The position numbers and the translations under genes are program-made. Below the pieces are notes generated by a model, which saw only the letters and a program-made list of their open reading frames with translations, had not been told where the DNA came from and did no database searches. Below are positions 16,501-17,005 of a DNA stretch of 17,005 nt, one piece after another. Numbering within the stretch: position 1 is the stretch's first letter; every line of letters begins with the position of its first letter. Source of the stretch: Amoebophrya sp. AT5.2 (Eukaryota > Sar > Dinophyceae > Syndiniales > Amoebophryaceae); NCBI GenBank assembly GCA_005223375.1, contig RXOD01004939.1, positions 1 to 17,005 of the forward strand, given 5' to 3'.

Positions 16501-17005
16501 TCTTCCCATTCGGCGAGCTGGGCAGCGAATTTCACGCTCTTCTGCGACTTCGCTAAGGACTCTCCACTTCGCGGCGTCAGCCTGTCTGCAGGAGAGAGCG
16601 CCGAGTCGCTATTGGCATCCGTCGTTGCAACACCGAGCGAAGAGGTTGCCGTGCCACCCAATCCTGCTGCCGCGGATGCATCTTCTCCGGTCCCGTCGCC
16701 AACTACATTCGTCAGCGCGAGCAATTCTTCGGCCTCAGCCGGGTCCCGCAGCTCGCCGGCTAGCCGCAGCTCCGACTCTGGCGGGCACAATTTCCCGCTC
16801 TCGTGCTTAATCTCTGGCGGTGGTGGAGGCGCTTTTGCCGGCACGCGGCTTTCCACGATGTAGCGGCGCTCGCGCGCCGACTGGTCACTCAGGAAATATA
16901 TCCTGCACTGAATGCCGCACCCCGTGGATTTGAACCGGTGCAGCACCTCCCCCTGCCAAGGCAAAGGACCGGCGCTTGCTAAGTCGTCCGCGAGCGACTG
17001 GCTCC
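13530..17005 (-). CDS. Large, mostly disordered Ser/Pro/Gly-rich protein, 5' end beyond the window
   Basis: The frame is open from the right edge to the stop at 13530, giving about 1157 visible residues with no ATG that must be the start; the gene continues beyond the window. An acceptor-like CCTTTGCCTTGGCAG/GGGG near 16955 means the first few visible codons could be intron. Two islands look folded or conserved: the N-terminal part (GEVLHRFKSTGCGIQCRIYF and nearby, about 16850-16955) and a middle part at about 15830-16030 (ESTGAKFTHFAHVFDILAPS, then KLVMQRADIVMIEDQPP). Everything else is low-complexity: Ser, Gly, Ala, Pro, acidic and Arg/Ser segments, several LLSP-type motifs, a Lys-rich patch, and an acidic C-terminus with FADSSISEEFGSDDGDDLFQ. 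Such composition suits a scaffold or regulated phosphoprotein, but no family is recognised. High GC at third positions makes many antisense open frames across this gene. Confidence 0.7.
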   Translation of the reverse strand, partial: SQSLADDLASAGPLPWQGEVLHRFKSTGCGIQCRIYFLSDQSARERRYIVESRVPAKAPPPPPEIKHESGKLCPPESELRLAGELRDPAEAEELLALTNVVGDGTGEDASAAAGLGGTATSSLGVATTDANSDSALSPADRLTPRSGESLAKSQKSVKFAAQLAEWEDTAERHVDNLSTVLSFPGCPTEWPLRRAGEQASAAQDSPRSNPDENKTAVTTTRQMRAATAPTGAAGRRSRSSSPTTSTSGIGAAQTAQPQTALAIKRATAEEARPREPTAQQKLKTRPPWCHPPGHARMARGGRPSSPRSGKAVVEETPGAPEPARVRELGVVRISGANIMPPGVEEEREIFAESTGAKFTHFAHVFDILAPSSGKLVMQRADIVMIEDQPPVIRSESQVGTPRSVRSADAGRSSADDSGALGQSSSATDGGVEMGPGGGVSARAGGDEEFTVSSARDESGSSGGRLKVDDSHQAIGTLHVVDPMENKSSAPDRRAIAAKPLSFEQAERDPRSVPVVEVGDVGPSSASSGGAQIVSTESEIEMAISASARDEEDDDVAADEDPPLARRDSSPEPVDNRGGDRDALAVFLTEPAEGSEIVGLERGRDRVYSGSYINESHERAQAHKPVSPLSSERSRREEHDPSEAPTTPRRPGGSLLGDLPPLPGLGGGSGSGRRGLLSPVSSDKGNKKASTPSAKSKKKKDDDALDRLLFGGAGGGASSSARSRTTTTSDEIVFPDLNLDPAGEKPALAQQQDPPEVTTSSTVKKAAEDVEAHPSARDQKESRNTRSLLSPLPTSRSSARDSSSATPREREDGYAAQGEALRVRTDAGVTTSPLRLLAPPAATSTVVPQLALGSLAPPAGAVLTPKDDEENLRIPGFTTSSRGPPSSARGRSSSGRPEDGEQGLLPIPLPVQHINTPPGGAAGRRVPGGAATSTSNSMQYSADGFEQTEESQSMRSNTRSEREQAGQGDSASGSNKDSTAPERTTGQPLVVRGGMQPEVVAQRGSTEPVPDEDDSESSSDSGSDDIEAQSSEVDDSPLQRGMGTGASSGRKQSSSASSSRSRSSSLRSPRNEAPAAGIRSAPAAAAAPLTSQQPPLSARSDAERSQRSQASAAPWWAPQTQNEGGRGGNNSATGGDDPFADSSISEEFGSDDGDDLFQ

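Noticed and set aside
1..17005. Bacterial operon, prophage, CRISPR or insertion sequence
   Set aside because: No regularly spaced repeats, transposase or integrase, ribosome-binding pattern or bacterial gene families; protein families and introns point to a eukaryote.
1..17005. tRNA or rRNA genes
   Set aside because: Scanning the gaps I saw no cloverleaf-like GTTCGA box context with matching acceptor stem and no conserved rRNA stretches.

Overview
The window looks like nuclear DNA of a protist, not bacterial or viral DNA. Reasons seen in the sequence: long reading frames on one strand encode low-complexity, eukaryote-style proteins; two identifiable products are secretory-pathway proteins of eukaryotes (an exostosin-family glycosyltransferase and a Vma12/TMEM199-type V-ATPase assembly factor); and three genes only make sense if short GT-AG introns are removed. 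All six supported genes lie on the minus strand, head to tail. This one-way arrangement, with few introns and GC-rich exons, would fit an alveolate such as a dinoflagellate relative (Syndiniales/Amoebophrya type), but no marker in the window proves the lineage.

Layout from right to left, in the direction of transcription. 17005-13530: 3' part of a gene for a very long, mostly disordered Ser/Pro/Gly-rich protein, truncated by the window edge. 13066-12267: a two-exon gene for an unrecognised protein of about 228 aa. 12266-11865: the same frame stays open after its TGA and carries a 30-bp tandem duplication. 11770-10440: the Vma12/TMEM199-like gene, two exons, about 353 aa, two membrane helices. 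9898-8072: a 608-aa protein with a C-terminal SAM-dependent methyltransferase domain. 7357-4332: a predicted signal peptide, a long low-complexity region and, after an 89-bp AT-rich intron, a Cys/His-rich zinc-finger-like end (about 978 aa). 3465-160: an exostosin (GT47) glycosyltransferase with a long N-terminal extension, preceded by a possible 76-aa small or upstream ORF.

Gaps between genes are about 0.4-0.9 kb. They hold small hairpins and a G-rich, quadruplex-capable tract beyond the exostosin stop, but no tRNA, rRNA, transposase or CRISPR that I can see. The genes do not form an obvious pathway. Exostosin and the Vma12-like protein both act in the ER/Golgi, which may be coincidence. I see no clear new multi-gene system. 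The best leads are the spliced secretory/zinc-finger protein, the unrecognised two-exon gene with its open frame beyond the stop, and the methyltransferase with an unrecognised N-terminal half.
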